The translations under genes were made by a program, and so were the position numbers. DNA of 26,509 nt from a virus. Below, one piece after another: positions 1-9,800 of the stretch (position 1 is the first letter of the stretch; every line of letters starts with the position of its first letter). The notes below the pieces were generated by a model that saw only the letters and a program-made list of their open reading frames with translations, ran no database searches and was not told the origin of the DNA. The stretch lies in the IMG/VR virus record IMGVR_UViG_3300035130_000226, positions 1 to 26,509 of that record. One strand, written 5' to 3'.

Positions 1-2
1 AC

Positions 3-1712
3 GACGACGCCTTTGTGCATTTTTTGCGTATGTACAGTAACAGGGCAGCGGCGGCTGCCACTGGACGTTCATACTCGAGTGCTATGGACGGCGGAGAGCG
101 CATCCGGCTGAACGTGACCAAGTCAGCTATCGACACCGCGGTTGCCACCATCGCTGCAGAGCGATCGCGTCCATTGCACGCGACCAAGCGTGGAGATTTG
201 GAAGCGCGCTCCAAAATGCGAAAGACCGATCAGTTCATCCTCGGAGCTTTCCTAGCGCTGCAACACTATCAGACGTCCTTGCAGATGTTCCTAGACGGAA
301 GCATATTCGGCTCTGGATTCGAGCGCATCGACCACGTCCGTGGTCAGCTGTTCATGGAGCGTGTGCCCACGACGGATGTCATATTCGACGATGCCGAGTG
401 TAAGTATGGCAAGCCTAGGATGTTGTACATCACTAGGGACGTGGACCGGGATTGGTTGGCTGACAAGTATCCAAAGAAGCGCGAGGAGATCAAGAACTCC
501 GAGCGTTTGGCGCGCAGCTTCATCGATCACGTAGGGAACACAGATCCCGTAACGGTGATCATGGCCTACCGGCTGCCAGAGTCCAAGACCACTCCTGGGA
601 GATTCACCATCGCAGTCGATCAAGCGACGCTGGCGGATGGTGAATGGCGCGACCCATTCCCACTGGTGAAGTGGGATGCTCAATGGCCCTTGTTTGGCTA
701 CCTGGGAATGGGGCTGGTCGAGGAGCTGTCGCCTATCCAGGTCGAGATCAACTACATCGCTCAGAAGATCCAGAAGCTCATGACACTGGCAACCTCGATG
801 GTGTGGCTCCAGAAGGGCAGTGGAGTTGCCAACATCAACAATCGTGACATGGCCGTGCGAGAGTACAAAGGCAATCGGCCACCGATTTTCCAAACGACCG
901 CGTCCGTCTCCGCTGAGTATTTTCATCATCTGGATCGGTTGTACGCTCGTGCATTCGAGATCGTGGGCGTTTCGCAGTTGGCTTCGCAAGGAGTCAAGCC
1001 AGCAGGGCTCGACTCCGGGGAAGCTCTCCAGATCTACCATGACATCGGCACGCAGAGGCACAAGCACACTGCGCAGCGCTGGGCCCAAGCGCAAGTAGAT
1101 GCCGGCGAGCGCTTGATAGACGCTGGGGCCCGAGCTGCTAAAGCGGGCTATAAAGTGCGGATGCTCTCGGCTGACACGGATGGAGCCTCGGAGATCGATT
1201 TCAACGACATCTACATGCCCAGGGATTCGTACACGACCCAAGTGTTCCCTGCCAACCTGCTGCCAGAAGAGCCGGCCGGACGCATCGATGCAATGCTCAA
1301 GCTTGCGAATGTGTATCCAGCGCTTGGCCCGCACTTGATTGGGTTGTTGCGTGGGACTCCCGATGTTGATCATCTAGCTCGGTTGGCAACTGCTCCTCTG
1401 GAGCTCATCGAGAAGAAGATCGAGAACATGCTCGAGCGGGGACAGCCGGAATCCCCAGAGCCCCACATGAATTTCCAGTTGACCTTGGATTGGGCAAGCA
1501 AGCATTTGGCACAAGCCCAGATCGACGATGTGCCCGAGGAGCGTTTAGACCTGGTGCGCAGCTTTATCGCGCAAACACAGGACAAGATCGTGCAGGCAGA
1601 GCAGGCCGCGATGCAACAGGCTCAGATGCAACAGATGGCAATGCAACAGCCGGGACCAGGCATGGGGGCACAACCAGTCGGTGCTGCCCCTGCCGGTCCT
1701 CCGAACCTATGA
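3..1712 (+). CDS. Portal (head-tail connector) protein, 5' partial
   Basis: The portal forms the dodecameric ring at the capsid vertex through which DNA is packaged and ejected. The frame is open from the left edge (codons DDAF precede a GTG at 15), so the gene very likely starts outside the window. The visible part has the profile of podovirus portals: an N-terminal helical region, a segment around VPTTDVIFDD followed by VDRDWLADKYP, a long helical crown/stem region, and a C-terminal Gln/Met/Pro-rich tail (AAMQQAQMQQMAMQQ). It is the first gene of the run portal, scaffold, capsid, which supports the call. About 570 residues are seen; podovirus portals are commonly 500-750. The assignment rests on family resemblance and gene order, not on a catalytic motif. 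Confidence 0.85.
   Translation, partial: DDAFVHFLRMYSNRAAAAATGRSYSSAMDGGERIRLNVTKSAIDTAVATIAAERSRPLHATKRGDLEARSKMRKTDQFILGAFLALQHYQTSLQMFLDGSIFGSGFERIDHVRGQLFMERVPTTDVIFDDAECKYGKPRMLYITRDVDRDWLADKYPKKREEIKNSERLARSFIDHVGNTDPVTVIMAYRLPESKTTPGRFTIAVDQATLADGEWRDPFPLVKWDAQWPLFGYLGMGLVEELSPIQVEINYIAQKIQKLMTLATSMVWLQKGSGVANINNRDMAVREYKGNRPPIFQTTASVSAEYFHHLDRLYARAFEIVGVSQLASQGVKPAGLDSGEALQIYHDIGTQRHKHTAQRWAQAQVDAGERLIDAGARAAKAGYKVRMLSADTDGASEIDFNDIYMPRDSYTTQVFPANLLPEEPAGRIDAMLKLANVYPALGPHLIGLLRGTPDVDHLARLATAPLELIEKKIENMLERGQPESPEPHMNFQLTLDWASKHLAQAQIDDVPEERLDLVRSFIAQTQDKIVQAEQAAMQQAQMQQMAMQQPGPGMGAQPVGAAPAGPPNL
1611..1649 (+). repeat. Three short direct repeats, 15-base period, in portal 3' end
   Basis: The nonamer ATGCAACAG occurs at 1611, 1626 and 1641, exactly 15 bases apart, and encodes the MQQ-rich portal C-terminus. 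It is a small in-frame tandem expansion in a low-complexity tail. Confidence 0.7.
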
Positions 1713-1720
1713 GGTGAGTA

Positions 1721-2698
1721 ATGGGTGACGAAGTTCTAATGGAAGCCTTGAAGAGCGTGCAGCACGCGAGTGAACCAGTGTCTGAAGAGACGCCTGTAAC
1801 CACGCCGGAACCAGAGCCAGAAGCTGGAGCTGATGAAGGTGAGGGCAAGGCGAGCACGACTCCAGCATCGGAGGATGCCCCGGAAGCTCCAGAGCCGGAT
1901 GCGACTCCAGAGATGCCCAAGTCTGTGTCTCAGGCATGGGCAGCTATCGAGGACAGGATGTCGCGCGCTGAGAGGCGCGAGAGGGATCTGAAAAGTCGAG
2001 AGGCAGCTCTGCAGAAACACATCGAGCAAATCCAGGCCGGGAACGTCGAACAGCAAAAGGCTGACTTCTTGACCGGGCTCAGGAAGGACCCGCTGGGAAT
2101 TCTGCAGGAAGCTGGAATCACCTTCCAGAACCTGGCAGAGCGCGTGATGACAGGTACGACACAGATGCCTCAGGAGAAGCCAGCTCAGAGTGGGAACTTG
2201 ACTAGGGAAGATGTAGCCGCCATCGTCGCCGAGGCTTTGGACAAGCACAGTCAAACCGCCAACCAACAGAGTTACGAATGGCAATATCTACAGCTCATCG
2301 ATGGAGCACTCGCCAAAGACGAGTACAAGCTCATGGCTTCCTTCCCAAACGCCAAGGACGAGGTCTACCAAGAGGCTATCCGTCTGTCGCAGGAAAAAGG
2401 GGAAGTGTTGCCGCCAGAAACCGTGATTGCTATACTGCAAGAGAGAAAGCGCGGCGACTTGAAGAAGCTCATGGACCTGGATGTAGTGAAATCCGCGCTG
2501 GGGCTGGGCAGTGACCAACCGAAGGCAGAGACAGAGCAACAGTCAGATGGAGAATCCGGAAGTGAACCGGCTAACAAGACACCAGAAACACTTGGGACTG
2601 AGGCCGGTATCACGTCGAAGCCGAACAAGCCAGAACCAGAACGAAGACTCACTGAGAACGAAGTCCTGGAACAGGCATTGAAGGCTATCAGGAGATAA
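1721..2698 (+). CDS. Putative capsid scaffolding protein
   Basis: A scaffold guides capsid assembly and is then lost or cleaved. The 325-residue product has an acidic, Glu/Pro/Ala-rich disordered N-terminus (about 1-70). A strongly helical, probably coiled-coil segment follows (about 72-115, RMSRAERRERDLKSREAAL). A helical middle contains DPLGILQEAGITFQNLAERV (about 127-146). A second charged low-complexity linker (about 265-305) precedes a basic terminal helix (EQALKAIRR). This composition, and the position directly between portal and major capsid, are typical of podovirus scaffolds. The start is ATG at 1721, preceded by GAGGTG, nine bases after the portal stop. No enzymatic motif is visible and the call depends mainly on context. 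Confidence 0.75.
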   Translation: MGDEVLMEALKSVQHASEPVSEETPVTTPEPEPEAGADEGEGKASTTPASEDAPEAPEPDATPEMPKSVSQAWAAIEDRMSRAERRERDLKSREAALQKHIEQIQAGNVEQQKADFLTGLRKDPLGILQEAGITFQNLAERVMTGTTQMPQEKPAQSGNLTREDVAAIVAEALDKHSQTANQQSYEWQYLQLIDGALAKDEYKLMASFPNAKDEVYQEAIRLSQEKGEVLPPETVIAILQERKRGDLKKLMDLDVVKSALGLGSDQPKAETEQQSDGESGSEPANKTPETLGTEAGITSKPNKPEPERRLTENEVLEQALKAIRR

Positions 2699-2726
2699 AC
2701 TACCGGCCTCCTAACGGAGGCTAGCA

Positions 2727-4022
2727 ATGTCCAAGACTGCTGCTGTTTCGACCAGCATCACCAATTTCGATCCGGCCCTCAAGCAAATCTATCGCGGCCG
2801 GAACTTCCAGGAGATCCAGTACAGGAAACGGCCCCTCTACGGGGCCATGAACAAGTTCGAGGGCTTCGGTGGGCGCGACATGCCGATCCCGATCAAGTTC
2901 GGCAATCCACAGGGACGCTCTCGATCGCTCGCCAAAGCCATGGCGAACGCCAGTGAGCTCAAGCTGGAGGATTTTGTCCTCACGCGCGTGCGGGATTACT
3001 GCGTCTCGTACATCGACGGCGAAGCAATCGCGGCAACTGCCTCGGACGACATGGCATTCCTACGAGCCCTGAAGGGCAAAGCCGATGGTACTCTGACGTC
3101 ATTGTCCAACTCGATCGAGACCAAGCTCTTCCGGGGCGGGGACGGAACGGTCGCCCAGACGTCAGCGGCTGGCACGATCGGCACTCACACCGTCGGCCAG
3201 ACCACCAGCAAGTTCGGGCTCGCCGAGCCAGAGGAAATCACCTGCTTTGAAGTGGGCATGGAGATCGCAGCCACGGCCGATCAGACGGTCACCACGAACC
3301 TGCGACACGCGTCCGATACAGTGACCATCACAGCGGTCGATCGCAGCGTCGGCGTGTGCACCACAAGTGCGGCCACTGACCTCAACACCGACTGCGGCTA
3401 CGTGGATGAGGACTACGTGCTCATCGATGGAGACCGCGAGAACACGGACACCACGCTCGGGTGCCTGGCTGGACTCAACGCTTGGTTGCCAACAGCTACG
3501 CCGTCTGGTTCCTACTTCGGTGTTACCCGCAGTGTCGACTCGCGTCTCTACGGCCAGTACCATGATGGCACCAGTGGTCCCTTGGAGCAGAACCTCATCG
3601 AGGCGCAGTCCAAGGCGGCCCGCGAGGAAGAGTCCCCGGAAAATTGTTTCATGCATCACGCTCAGTATCGCCAATTGATCCTGGAGCTGGGAGCCAAGAA
3701 GGAGTATTCCCAGGTCATGGGACGAGATGGTTCCGGCGAGGCCACTGTTGGTTACCGCGCCGTGATCATCGAAGGAGACGGGGGCCCGATCAAGGTGGTG
3801 GCCGCCAACAAGTGCCCAGCGACAGCGGCTTACATGCTGTCGATGGACGGCTGGACCTTGAACACCATCGGGCCAGCGGTGAATTGGGTCGATCTAGATG
3901 GTGTGTGGATTCTTCGCCGTGCGCAGGCCGATGGTTACGAGATGCGTGCCTACATGTACGGCAACGTCGGGAATAATGCGCCGATCGGGAACGTCAGGAT
4001 TGGCCTGTCGAGCCCGAGCTGA
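2727..4022 (+). CDS. Major capsid protein (HK97-like fold)
   Basis: This 431-residue protein would form the icosahedral shell. The N-terminus (FDPALKQIYRGRNFQEIQY) and the run of domains fit phage capsid proteins of the HK97 fold. A central beta-rich segment at about residues 170-240 (FEVGMEI, TVTITAVDR, DEDYVLIDGD) looks like an inserted domain, followed by GCLAGLNAWLP and then an A-domain-like C-terminal part. It ends with a strand-rich region (YMYGNVGNNAPIGNVRIG). The start has a strong GGAGG 28 bases after the scaffold stop. Portal, scaffold and this gene lie in the standard assembly order. The inserted domain boundaries are inferred from the text of the sequence only. Confidence 0.85.
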   Translation: MSKTAAVSTSITNFDPALKQIYRGRNFQEIQYRKRPLYGAMNKFEGFGGRDMPIPIKFGNPQGRSRSLAKAMANASELKLEDFVLTRVRDYCVSYIDGEAIAATASDDMAFLRALKGKADGTLTSLSNSIETKLFRGGDGTVAQTSAAGTIGTHTVGQTTSKFGLAEPEEITCFEVGMEIAATADQTVTTNLRHASDTVTITAVDRSVGVCTTSAATDLNTDCGYVDEDYVLIDGDRENTDTTLGCLAGLNAWLPTATPSGSYFGVTRSVDSRLYGQYHDGTSGPLEQNLIEAQSKAAREEESPENCFMHHAQYRQLILELGAKKEYSQVMGRDGSGEATVGYRAVIIEGDGGPIKVVAANKCPATAAYMLSMDGWTLNTIGPAVNWVDLDGVWILRRAQADGYEMRAYMYGNVGNNAPIGNVRIGLSSPS

Positions 4023-4085
4023 GCATAACCAGGAAAGGGAGCGGGTGAACTCTGCTCCCATTCCACTTCTGAAGGGAAAGAGGCA

Positions 4086-5027
4086 ATGGGCATCGTGAGG
4101 AATGTTCACCGAGGCTTCGGATCGGTCGGCCGCGACCGAGTCGTTGTCGAGGGAAGCTTTCGACCCAATGGCGCCACCGGAGTCGTCAGCGGGTCTCAAA
4201 AGGGCACTGGATGGAGTGTGGCACGCACGAGTGCTGGGCTCTATACAGTCACCTTCGAGGACTTCGGTTATCAACTGGACAGCTTCTTCTGCAGCCTGCG
4301 AGAAGCTGCCAAGACCCCGACCATCGTGCAGGCGGGTGATGTCAGCGTGGCCAACAAGACGGCCCAAATCCAAGTTCTGCAGGCAGCTACCGCTGCGGTG
4401 ACTCCGTCAGCTGGCGTTATCCCCCTACCTCTCGGGGCTTTCCAGGAGCAGGATGGTACGGCTCTGGCGGACTTCTCGGCGGGACCGACCCCTGGATGGT
4501 CAGCCGGCGACGAGTCCGGCGGGATACGCTGGGGGGCACACGCCAATCCAGACCCTGTGAGCACTCAGATCGTGTGGCCACACGACGTGGATGTGGCGTT
4601 TGACGTCGTGTTGTATCTTCTGGCCGCCAAGACAGGAGCTACGGTAGGCGATGCCGTCGTTTGGGTCGTAGAAGCATTCAACACCGTGGACGGTGCGCTG
4701 TATGATGCCGATGCCGACTACGGTGGGGAGTCCACAGCCATGGTTGGCGATGCGACCGCCAAGACGGTCCAGGAAGTGGCCTTGGTCCTGTCAGCTGCCG
4801 ACTTGCCGGCCGCCGTCCCCTCGGCAACGACGCTGACCATTCAACCGAAAGATGGCACCTTGGGAACTGACGACGTGATCCTTCTGGGGGCCTGGCTGAA
4901 ATACATCAGGGATGCCCCAACAACTACCGGTCAGGTCTTCTCGGCGACTGATTTGGCTGCTGATGCAGACAACGTCGTCAACTTCCTCGCCGTCTTCAAG
5001 AACACCAGAATCAAGAACGAGAAATAA
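4086..5027 (+). CDS. Unknown structural protein downstream of capsid
   Basis: I do not recognise this 313-residue protein. It begins with a Gly/Val-rich segment (RGFGSVGRDRVVVEGSF) that alternates like beta strands, has an Ala/Thr-rich middle, and includes two stretches (about 155-215 and 235-285) with beta-sandwich character. There is no membrane segment or signal peptide. Placement immediately after the capsid gene, same strand, with an AAAGAGG ribosome site, suggests a virion protein such as a capsid decoration or head-fibre protein. That role is inferred from position only. Confidence 0.6.
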   Translation: MGIVRNVHRGFGSVGRDRVVVEGSFRPNGATGVVSGSQKGTGWSVARTSAGLYTVTFEDFGYQLDSFFCSLREAAKTPTIVQAGDVSVANKTAQIQVLQAATAAVTPSAGVIPLPLGAFQEQDGTALADFSAGPTPGWSAGDESGGIRWGAHANPDPVSTQIVWPHDVDVAFDVVLYLLAAKTGATVGDAVVWVVEAFNTVDGALYDADADYGGESTAMVGDATAKTVQEVALVLSAADLPAAVPSATTLTIQPKDGTLGTDDVILLGAWLKYIRDAPTTTGQVFSATDLAADADNVVNFLAVFKNTRIKNEK

Positions 5028-5038
5028 GGAGAGCAAAC

Positions 5039-5164
5039 ATGCCTAAGATCGTCAGGAACGTGAAGCAGCTGCGAGCCAAGCCGGCCAAGAAAAAGCCAAA
5101 GAAGCCCAGGAGCCCGGCGATCTTGCGGACCATCATGAGATCCCGCAAGTCCATGCGCAAATAA
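5039..5164 (+). CDS. 41-residue highly basic peptide
   Basis: This small gene starts at ATG 5039 behind a perfect AAGGAG, 11 bases after the preceding stop, and ends 15 bases before the next start. The product has 17 Lys/Arg among 41 residues, no acidic residue, and a Pro/Lys-rich centre (KPAKKKPKKPRSP). Such composition suits nucleic-acid binding. Its ribosome site, spacing and conserved operon position support translation. Function is unknown: it could be a DNA-binding virion component or an assembly factor. Confidence 0.65.
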   Translation: MPKIVRNVKQLRAKPAKKKPKKPRSPAILRTIMRSRKSMRK

Positions 5165-5179
5165 CCTGAGGAGCCAGTC

Positions 5180-5884
5180 ATGCCGAATGATGTTACCACA
5201 GCTACTATGTGGGCCCGCTCGTTGGACCTTGCCGACATGACTGGCTCTGGGTTCCCAGACGCCACCAGGCAGCTCGACATCCAAAACGAGGGGCTCAGTG
5301 AGCTTTACGAAATCCTTGTGGAGAGCCACGAAGACTATGTGACCAAAGAGAGCTCGGAGATCAGCATTGTGTCGGGAACCGAGTCCTACTCGTTACCTAC
5401 AGACTTCCAGAAGGCCGTCCAGGTGTTTTTACATCGCAGCGAACGACGGTACCTAATGGATCATTTCGAGCTCTCCGAGTTGGATGGCTACAAGGTCAAC
5501 CCGATAGACTCCGGGACTGTGAAGCTGTTCTACGTCCCGGAGCTATCACTGTTCACGAATGCAACCACTGATAAAGTCTCGGACAAAATTCCCTCGCTGC
5601 CTATAGGGTGGGAGCGCCTCATTGTCTTGCACACCGCAGCCCATTTACTACAGCGCGAGGAGTCATTCGAGGCTGCACAACTTGTGATGGCACAGAAGGC
5701 TCAAGAGGCTCAGCGCATCAGGGACCTGGCCGAGCAGCGTACGTACGAAGGGAACTCGGTCGCGGACTACTCCAACCGTTGGAGCTATGCCGGGCTGGAT
5801 TCAGATCGCGTGCAAGGCACTTTTCGTTATAGGATACTGGGGGAGGACATCCATTTTTCGCAAATCGAGCCTTGGGGCTTCTAA
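5180..5884 (+). CDS. Putative head-to-tail adaptor protein
   Basis: The 234-residue protein is mainly helical with a beta insertion (EISIVSGTESYSLPTDFQK, about 61-79). A helical bundle (NEGLSELYEILVESHEDYV) precedes it and another (LIVLHTAAHLLQREESFEAA) follows. The YSLPxDF pattern after a short strand is seen in podovirus head-tail adaptor and connector proteins that sit below the portal. Gene order (capsid, adaptor, nozzle) agrees. The start ATG at 5180 has a GAGGAG site. It could alternatively be a tail tubular A-type protein, which has the same structural role. Confidence 0.6.
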   Translation: MPNDVTTATMWARSLDLADMTGSGFPDATRQLDIQNEGLSELYEILVESHEDYVTKESSEISIVSGTESYSLPTDFQKAVQVFLHRSERRYLMDHFELSELDGYKVNPIDSGTVKLFYVPELSLFTNATTDKVSDKIPSLPIGWERLIVLHTAAHLLQREESFEAAQLVMAQKAQEAQRIRDLAEQRTYEGNSVADYSNRWSYAGLDSDRVQGTFRYRILGEDIHFSQIEPWGF

Positions 5885-5893
5885 GGAGACGTC

Positions 5894-6325
5894 ATGCCGA
5901 GCATGGAAGGAAAACAGGTTGCTGTCAGAGTACAGCTGGAGTTTGACCCAACTGTCGAGGACTCGAAGGACGCCGGGGCGTACCCACTCAAGTGGGACCT
6001 GCCGGATTGGTTGCTGGATTACAAGCTCGCCGCGGGGGCGCGCACGAGGATGGTGGAATCGGATTTGGCAGCCACCACCGGGGGGCTCAGTGATGATCTG
6101 AGTGGATTGACGGCGCTGGACGCTGTGATCATCCACAATCCAATCGAGAACGCCAACTACGTAGACACCACCTTCCGCTCAGCCGCGAATGGGGCCAACG
6201 ACAACATAGTCCGGGTGTATCCGGGTAAGACGGTCGTGTTGCCGGACGTGGCCAAAGCCACGGCACTCACCCACACGGCCAACACGGCGACCACCACGAT
6301 CATGCGTTGGTACATCGGTTACTGA
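5894..6325 (+). CDS. Small virion-associated protein, unknown
   Basis: A 143-residue protein with no recognised family. The second half (AVIIHNPIENANYVDTTF, VRVYPGKTVVLPDV, TIMRWYIGY) is a run of likely beta strands like a compact beta-sandwich, similar in feel to small phage proteins attached to the tail or head. AAGGAG lies just before the start at 5894, nine bases after the adaptor gene, and the next gene begins one base after its stop. A structural role is inferred from context. Confidence 0.6.
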   Translation: MPSMEGKQVAVRVQLEFDPTVEDSKDAGAYPLKWDLPDWLLDYKLAAGARTRMVESDLAATTGGLSDDLSGLTALDAVIIHNPIENANYVDTTFRSAANGANDNIVRVYPGKTVVLPDVAKATALTHTANTATTTIMRWYIGY

Positions 6326-6326
6326 T

Positions 6327-6869
6327 GTGTCCACTATCGTTGCCAGATTCCAACGGGCCTCTGGGGATTCCGTAGAGGAGCAACTCCGCGTCCTGCAGGA
6401 GAACTTGGAGCGCTTCACTACCGAGATCAACCAGTCCGCCCCCGGGGGAGGGATCTGGGTCTACGATAGCTCTACGGCCATCGCTCTAAGCGCTAGTTGG
6501 GTCAAGGTCGACACCTTCGAGGAGGCCAGTGACAGTGATGGAGTCACTCCGGACGTGGCCGGCAGCCGGCTGGTCATCAAGAAGCCTGGCGTGTACTTCA
6601 TCAACGTCTTCACCTCTATAGCCCTGAGTGCATCGAAGATGGTAGACCTCGGGGTATTTCGTAGCGACGGCCAAGCTCAGGATGCGGAGCTCACAGGTAG
6701 CTGCCTTGTTACTGTCGGTGGGGCTGGGAATAGAGCCTCGTGCTGTCTCGGGGGGCCAATCCGGGCGAACGCCGGAGATGCTCTGGAGCTATTCGCCCGC
6801 AGTCTATCTGGTGCAGTGAACCTCACCGTGGTACATGCCAACTTCTCAGCTGAGTGGAGGAGACCCTGA
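6327..6869 (+). CDS. Virion protein with probable C1q/TNF-like jelly-roll domain
   Basis: The 180-residue product starts at GTG 6327, directly after the preceding TGA, without a strong ribosome site, so it is probably translated by coupling. Residues about 13-34 (DSVEEQLRVLQENLERFT) form a short coiled coil. From about 42 onward there is a beta-rich domain with strand patterns typical of C1q/TNF-like folds: SRLVIKKPGVYFINVFTSI, a Gly/Ser loop, IRANAGDALELFARSL, and a final strand near LTVVHANFSAEW. A coiled coil plus this trimeric fold is common in phage head or tail fibres. I infer an accessory fibre or receptor-facing component; no homology search was possible. Confidence 0.6.
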   Translation: MSTIVARFQRASGDSVEEQLRVLQENLERFTTEINQSAPGGGIWVYDSSTAIALSASWVKVDTFEEASDSDGVTPDVAGSRLVIKKPGVYFINVFTSIALSASKMVDLGVFRSDGQAQDAELTGSCLVTVGGAGNRASCCLGGPIRANAGDALELFARSLSGAVNLTVVHANFSAEWRRP

Positions 6870-6870
6870 T

Positions 6871-9800
6871 ATGCCAGTCGAGACCATTGACATCCCATTC
6901 ACTGGGGGAATCGACCAGGAGATCGCCGAGAAGATACTGCCAATCGATGGGCGTTTGTCCGATCTGAAAGAGGCGGACATAGACGAGATCGGGAAGCTGC
7001 ACAGCCGGACAGGCTTGAACACCAACTTCGGCAATGCCGTGCAGGAGGCCCGTGGTTTCGTCCGGCCATTCTCCCACGGCAAGAAGCTACTCCGAGCCCT
7101 CCCGGACAGGATCGACATCTACGAACAATCAGGGTCATACCCACGCATAAGGACAGTGTCTGATCGCTTCTGTGGGATGAGGCTGACGACGGAAGATATC
7201 TCCGGTGTCTCCACTCAAGAGAACAGCCCGGACGACAGATATGTCGACGTAGCTGTTCAGGGTAACTACTACGTCGTGACGGTGGGTGCCTATTTCTACG
7301 TGCTGGACAAAGAGGACTATCGGGTCGTTCAGGGACCAACTGCCATTGCCACCGCTGGGACCGTGGCGCCATGGGCAGCTGTGATCCCTGTGGAGGCTGC
7401 CAACTACGTAGCCATTCTTTACTCGTTGGATACTTCCAATGACCTACGCATGCGCCTCTTGAATCTGAGCAATCCATACGGCAGCGGGTCGGATGGAGTC
7501 TTGGTCGCCGGGGACATCATTGCCACGGCCCCTAAACATATTCAAGCGATTCGGATGCACGATGCATTAATCGATCAGTTCGCTGTGGCCTATAAAGACA
7601 CAGCCAGCGACCTGAAGATTCGAGTGTTTGACCGGCTGGGCAACGAGTACACTGGTAGCCCGATCACTGTGTCTGGGACTGTGCAAAGCATTGGGCTCGG
7701 AAGTGTGTACATCGGAGGCTCTACGGAGAAGATCTACTGCGGTTGGGGGGAGCTTATTGGTGGAGTATATCAGGTCCGCAGGCTCGTGTTGGAACTGAAT
7801 TCAGTCTCCGTTTCAGTCTCATTGGTGGACGCATTAGTGAAGGATCATGGAGCAGTCGCCGGGCTCGGAGCGATAACTTTTACAGAGAAGACCACTGCCA
7901 GTATGCTCATGTACTGGAACTACATCGAGGGCCTCAGTGGGACTCCATCATTGGCGGTCTCAAACCCATTGTGGAACAGCCTCATCTATCAGAACGGTGG
8001 CATAAGCACCCCGGAGGAAATTTGTGGTGCGCTGACGATTCTCTCTCAGCCAGTACATTTGTACAATAATGTTGATGACAACGATAATGACATCTTCTTC
8101 CTGGGGAAGACTGAGCAGGTTGCCAACGAGTGTTACTTTGTGGCTCGGCACAGAGCTGGTGCTGGAGAGCTCGACATCGTTGGGCGGTTTTATATCGGAC
8201 GAGGTCATGATGAATGGCTCACCCGCCCGGTGGCGGTAATACCAGCATCTGAAGATTCGCCGGGGAGTTTCAGGTTCTTCGTCCCGCGCAAGGATGTCAG
8301 TCCGGGAGCCGGAACGGACTATAGTGCATTGGTGTACTCTGGTAGACGTTACATCTCTAGATCACATGCAGGCAACTACGATGTCTGGGGATTAAGTGTT
8401 GGGGAGATTGACATAGAGAAGCTTGGCAACATCATCCAAGTACACAACACGACGGTGATTGCTGGTGGGCAGTTGTGGGACTTTGACGGTGTACAAGTTG
8501 TCGAGCATGGCTTCCATTACTTCCCTGGAATCGGTACCACAGTGGCTGGCAGCGGGAGTGGACATCAACTATCCAACGGAGACTACAAATTCAGGGCTAC
8601 CTATGAATGGTATGACAGTTTGGGTCGTCGCTACGAATCTGCACCCTCGGACATTGCCGAAGCTACCGGGGTAACTGCTGGACAGAAAGTTGATGTGGCA
8701 ATCGTCCCATTAGAGCTCACGCATAAAGATAACGTGTACGTGAACTTCTACCGTACCGTTGCCGGTGGAGATACCTTCTACCTTGAGCAGCGAGCCGCGA
8801 ATGCACCTGGGGTTTCTATGGTGTTTGTTGGTGGGAGCTCGACATTGGGGCTGAGTGATACTGATCTGGTAAAACAACGCGTGTTGTACACGAGCAACAA
8901 CGAAATCGATCACATTGCTCCACCAGCTTGTCATGCAGTAACGGAGCACGAGAACCGCTTGGTGATCTGTGACCATGAAGGGAAGATTCGCTACTCAAAA
9001 ACACACGTGGAAGACCGTGGAGTGCAGTTCAACGACGCGGCATGGAAGATCCTCCCCAGCGCCTCTGGTAAGCCTCAGACCCTGGCATCGATGGGGGGCC
9101 AATTGTGTGTGTTCGCGGAGTCGGGGATCTTCCGTCTCTATGGTGATGGTCCCTCAAACATCGGGATCGGGGACTTCGTCGGCCCAGTGGAGATGAGCAG
9201 CGCAGTTGGAGCGCTGGCTGAGACACACGCACATACCTGGTCAGGAGGGATAGCCTTCGTAGGGTCTGACAGTGTCCCATGGAACATAGACCGAGGGTTT
9301 GCCATCAAACGTATCGGCAGCCGGATTCAGAGATCCATCGAAGGGGCCTCGTTTGGGAGATTCATCGAGCACCCGACGAAGCCATACCTATGCTTGGCAA
9401 CTACGGCCGGCACATTCATCTGGCACAGAGAGACTGGTAATTGGGTCAACTACATAACGCCAGGCTCTTGGACTCTTCATCAGACTGACCTATGTACCTG
9501 GAATAGGTACCTGGTGGTCAGTAGGGTAGAGGAAAGCTTCAACATCCAATATTCAACAGTGGTCCAGGACGGTGGTGGCAGGGAGGGTGACCTGGAGGTC
9601 CTCACCGGATGGATACGCCCTGGACGGCTCAACGGGTTCATGCGCCTGAAGTGGCTCTATGTACTGGGAGAGTACGTGGGGACCGGTGGGTATGAGACGA
9701 TTACTGTCGAGTTGCAGTATGAGGACGGGACCAGTGAGAGCTTCTCGAAGTTGTGGACAGCATCCGACGAGCCCTATGTCCTGCGGATGAAGCCGGCCAG

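Noticed and set aside
291-1373. 360-codon open frame antisense to the portal gene
   Set aside because: It lies wholly opposite a convincing portal gene, has no clear ribosome site, and its product has no recognisable domain. It is a by-product of GC-rich codon use.
6835-6870. Upstream ATG for the tail nozzle gene
   Set aside because: It lies in the coding end of the preceding gene and lacks a ribosome site, whereas ATG 6871 has GGAGGAGA at good distance.
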